DNA from: CAYNHF01 sp964397045
GTDB lineage: Bacteria > Actinomycetota > Acidimicrobiia > Spongiisociales > UBA5794
DNA: 12,678 bases
Reading direction: 5' to 3'
NCBI GenBank assembly: GCA_964397045.1
Contig: CAYNHF010000039.1
Span: 1 to 12,678, forward strand
Of this stretch, positions 11,915-12,678 are shown piece after piece. How positions within the stretch are numbered: the first letter of the stretch is position 1; each line of letters begins with the position of its first letter. A model generated the notes under the pieces. It did no database searches and was not told where the DNA came from. It worked only from the letters and a program-made list of their open reading frames with translations. Made by a program: the position numbers and the translations under genes.

Positions 11915-12678
11915 TCCTCCTCAGGAGGTGGCTCCACCTTGGGCAGGGCACGATCGAGCCTGCGGATCGCCTCTTCCTCCTCGAGTTTGAGCGCAAACCG
12001 CAACTCGCTGATGATGATGAGCCGCGCCTTTGCCAGCATCCGCTTGAGGGCAGGTGAGATACCCTTGATCTGTTGGGCGTAGGTGAGGTCGCGAACGACC
12101 TCAGCTACTTGGAAGATATCGCCGCTGTTGATCTTCTCAGTCAGCAGCTTGTACCACCTGCTCCAGTTCGACCCGGCTTCCTGCGGTTCTTCCTTGAACG
12201 TGGCGAACACTTTGCGGGCGACGTTCTGCGATATCACCGGCCGCACCCCCAATTCGAGAGCCTTGTCGGTCGGCACTCGGACGATGAGTTGATCGGTTGC
12301 CACCTCGAGCACGAAGTAGTCCCGGCGCTCGCCGGCGAACTCGATACGTTCCTTCTTGATGATGGTGGCGGCGCCGTGGTGCGGGTACACCACCTTGTCC
12401 TTGACCTTGAAGGGGACCTTCGTCCGCGTCGTTCGGGTGGTGGTGGCAGGTACGGTGGCCGATGCGGCCGCCGCACCCCGCGTGGCGGACGGGGTGGCCT
12501 TCTTGGCCGGAGCCTTCTTGGCCGGAGCCTTCTTGGCCGCGGTCTTCGTGGCAGCCGTCTTCTTGGCCGGAGCCTTCTTGGCCGGAGCCTTCTTGGCCGG
12601 AGCCTTCTTGGCCGCGGTCTTCGTGGCAGCCGTCTTCTTGGCCGGAGCCTTCTTGGCCGCGGTCTTCGTGGCAGCCGT
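11911..12678 (-). CDS. carD: CarD-family RNA polymerase-binding regulator with lysine-rich repeat N-terminal tail, 5' partial
   Basis: 255 residues are visible; the start lies beyond the right edge. The CarD domain begins at about 12411 with FKVKDKVVYPHHGAATII. The Tudor-like RNA-polymerase-interacting domain runs to about 12190. The helical DNA-binding domain follows, with NWSRWYK and VAEVVRDL; its first Trp (codon 12165-12163) matches the residue that wedges open the promoter in mycobacterial CarD. CarD binds the polymerase beta subunit and stabilises open complexes. Upstream of the domain the frame has no stop for 89 more codons: a Thr/Arg-rich spacer, then pentapeptides KKAPA, KKTAA and TKTAA encoded by a 15-bp repeat. 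GTG at 12393 would cut off the conserved FKVKDK start, so it is not the true start. The tail resembles the C-termini of actinobacterial HupB and histone H1, so non-specific DNA binding is inferred. The TGA overlaps the ispF start. Confidence 0.9.
   Translation of the reverse strand, partial: TAATKTAAKKAPAKKTAATKTAAKKAPAKKAPAKKAPAKKTAATKTAAKKAPAKKAPAKKATPSATRGAAAASATVPATTTRTTRTKVPFKVKDKVVYPHHGAATIIKKERIEFAGERRDYFVLEVATDQLIVRVPTDKALELGVRPVISQNVARKVFATFKEEPQEAGSNWSRWYKLLTEKINSGDIFQVAEVVRDLTYAQQIKGISPALKRMLAKARLIIISELRFALKLEEEEAIRRLDRALPKVEPPPEEE
12505..12678 (-). repeat. 15-bp tandem coding repeat in the carD tail
   Basis: About 11.6 units of 15 bp run to the window edge. On the minus strand the main unit is GCCAAGAAGGCTCCG. 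In protein order the units from the edge are TAA, TKTAA, KKAPA, KKTAA, TKTAA, three KKAPA, KKTAA, TKTAA and two KKAPA. The KKTAA-TKTAA pair recurs at 75-bp and 45-bp distances, that is, whole numbers of units. Copies of each unit type are almost identical in nucleotide sequence, pointing to recent expansion or homogenisation. Unit number is likely to vary between strains and to be prone to assembly error. Confidence 0.92.

Noticed and set aside
12391..12393. GTG as the carD start
   Set aside because: It would delete FKVKDK, part of the first strand conserved in all CarD proteins, and there is open frame upstream.

Overview
The window looks like chromosomal housekeeping DNA from a high-GC actinomycete, most likely of the class Acidimicrobiia or a relative. 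The evidence is the carD-ispF-cysS-rlmB neighbourhood (a variant of the mycobacterial carD-ispD-ispF-cysS-rlmB order), a DUF3263 protein, an LppM-type lipoprotein, GTG/TTG starts and probable leaderless transcripts. The lineage is an inference from gene content. No insertion sequence, phage, CRISPR array or rRNA gene was seen.

Left part (1-3302): a GH13 alpha-glucosidase-type gene (+) meets an unrecognised 258-residue gene (-) tail to tail. That gene is divergent from a membrane-anchored LppM-domain lipoprotein gene (+).

Middle (3329-5892): a minus-strand operon reads DUF3263 protein, then AI-2E-family membrane transporter, then a CvpA/CAP fusion protein. The first two genes are one base apart. 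Divergently, on the plus strand, come a GNAT acetyltransferase, a polytopic membrane protein and a VOC/glyoxalase-like protein, followed by tRNA-Thr(UGU).

Right part (8231-12678): the minus-strand order is carD (running off the right edge), ispF, [gdpD on the plus strand], cysS, rlmB and a 65-residue zinc-ribbon protein. carD and ispF overlap by ATGA, and cysS and rlmB also overlap. The block links an RNA-polymerase-binding regulator, isoprenoid synthesis, cysteinyl-tRNA charging and RNA 2'-O-methylation.

The most unusual item is the carD gene. Its reading frame stays open upstream of the CarD domain to the window edge and encodes a histone-H1-like tail of lysine-rich pentapeptides from a 15-bp tandem repeat. 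Also notable are ispD being absent between carD and ispF, a CAP domain lacking expected catalytic residues, and an unrecognised protein with a receiver-like C-terminal half. I saw no convincing new defence or mobile system.
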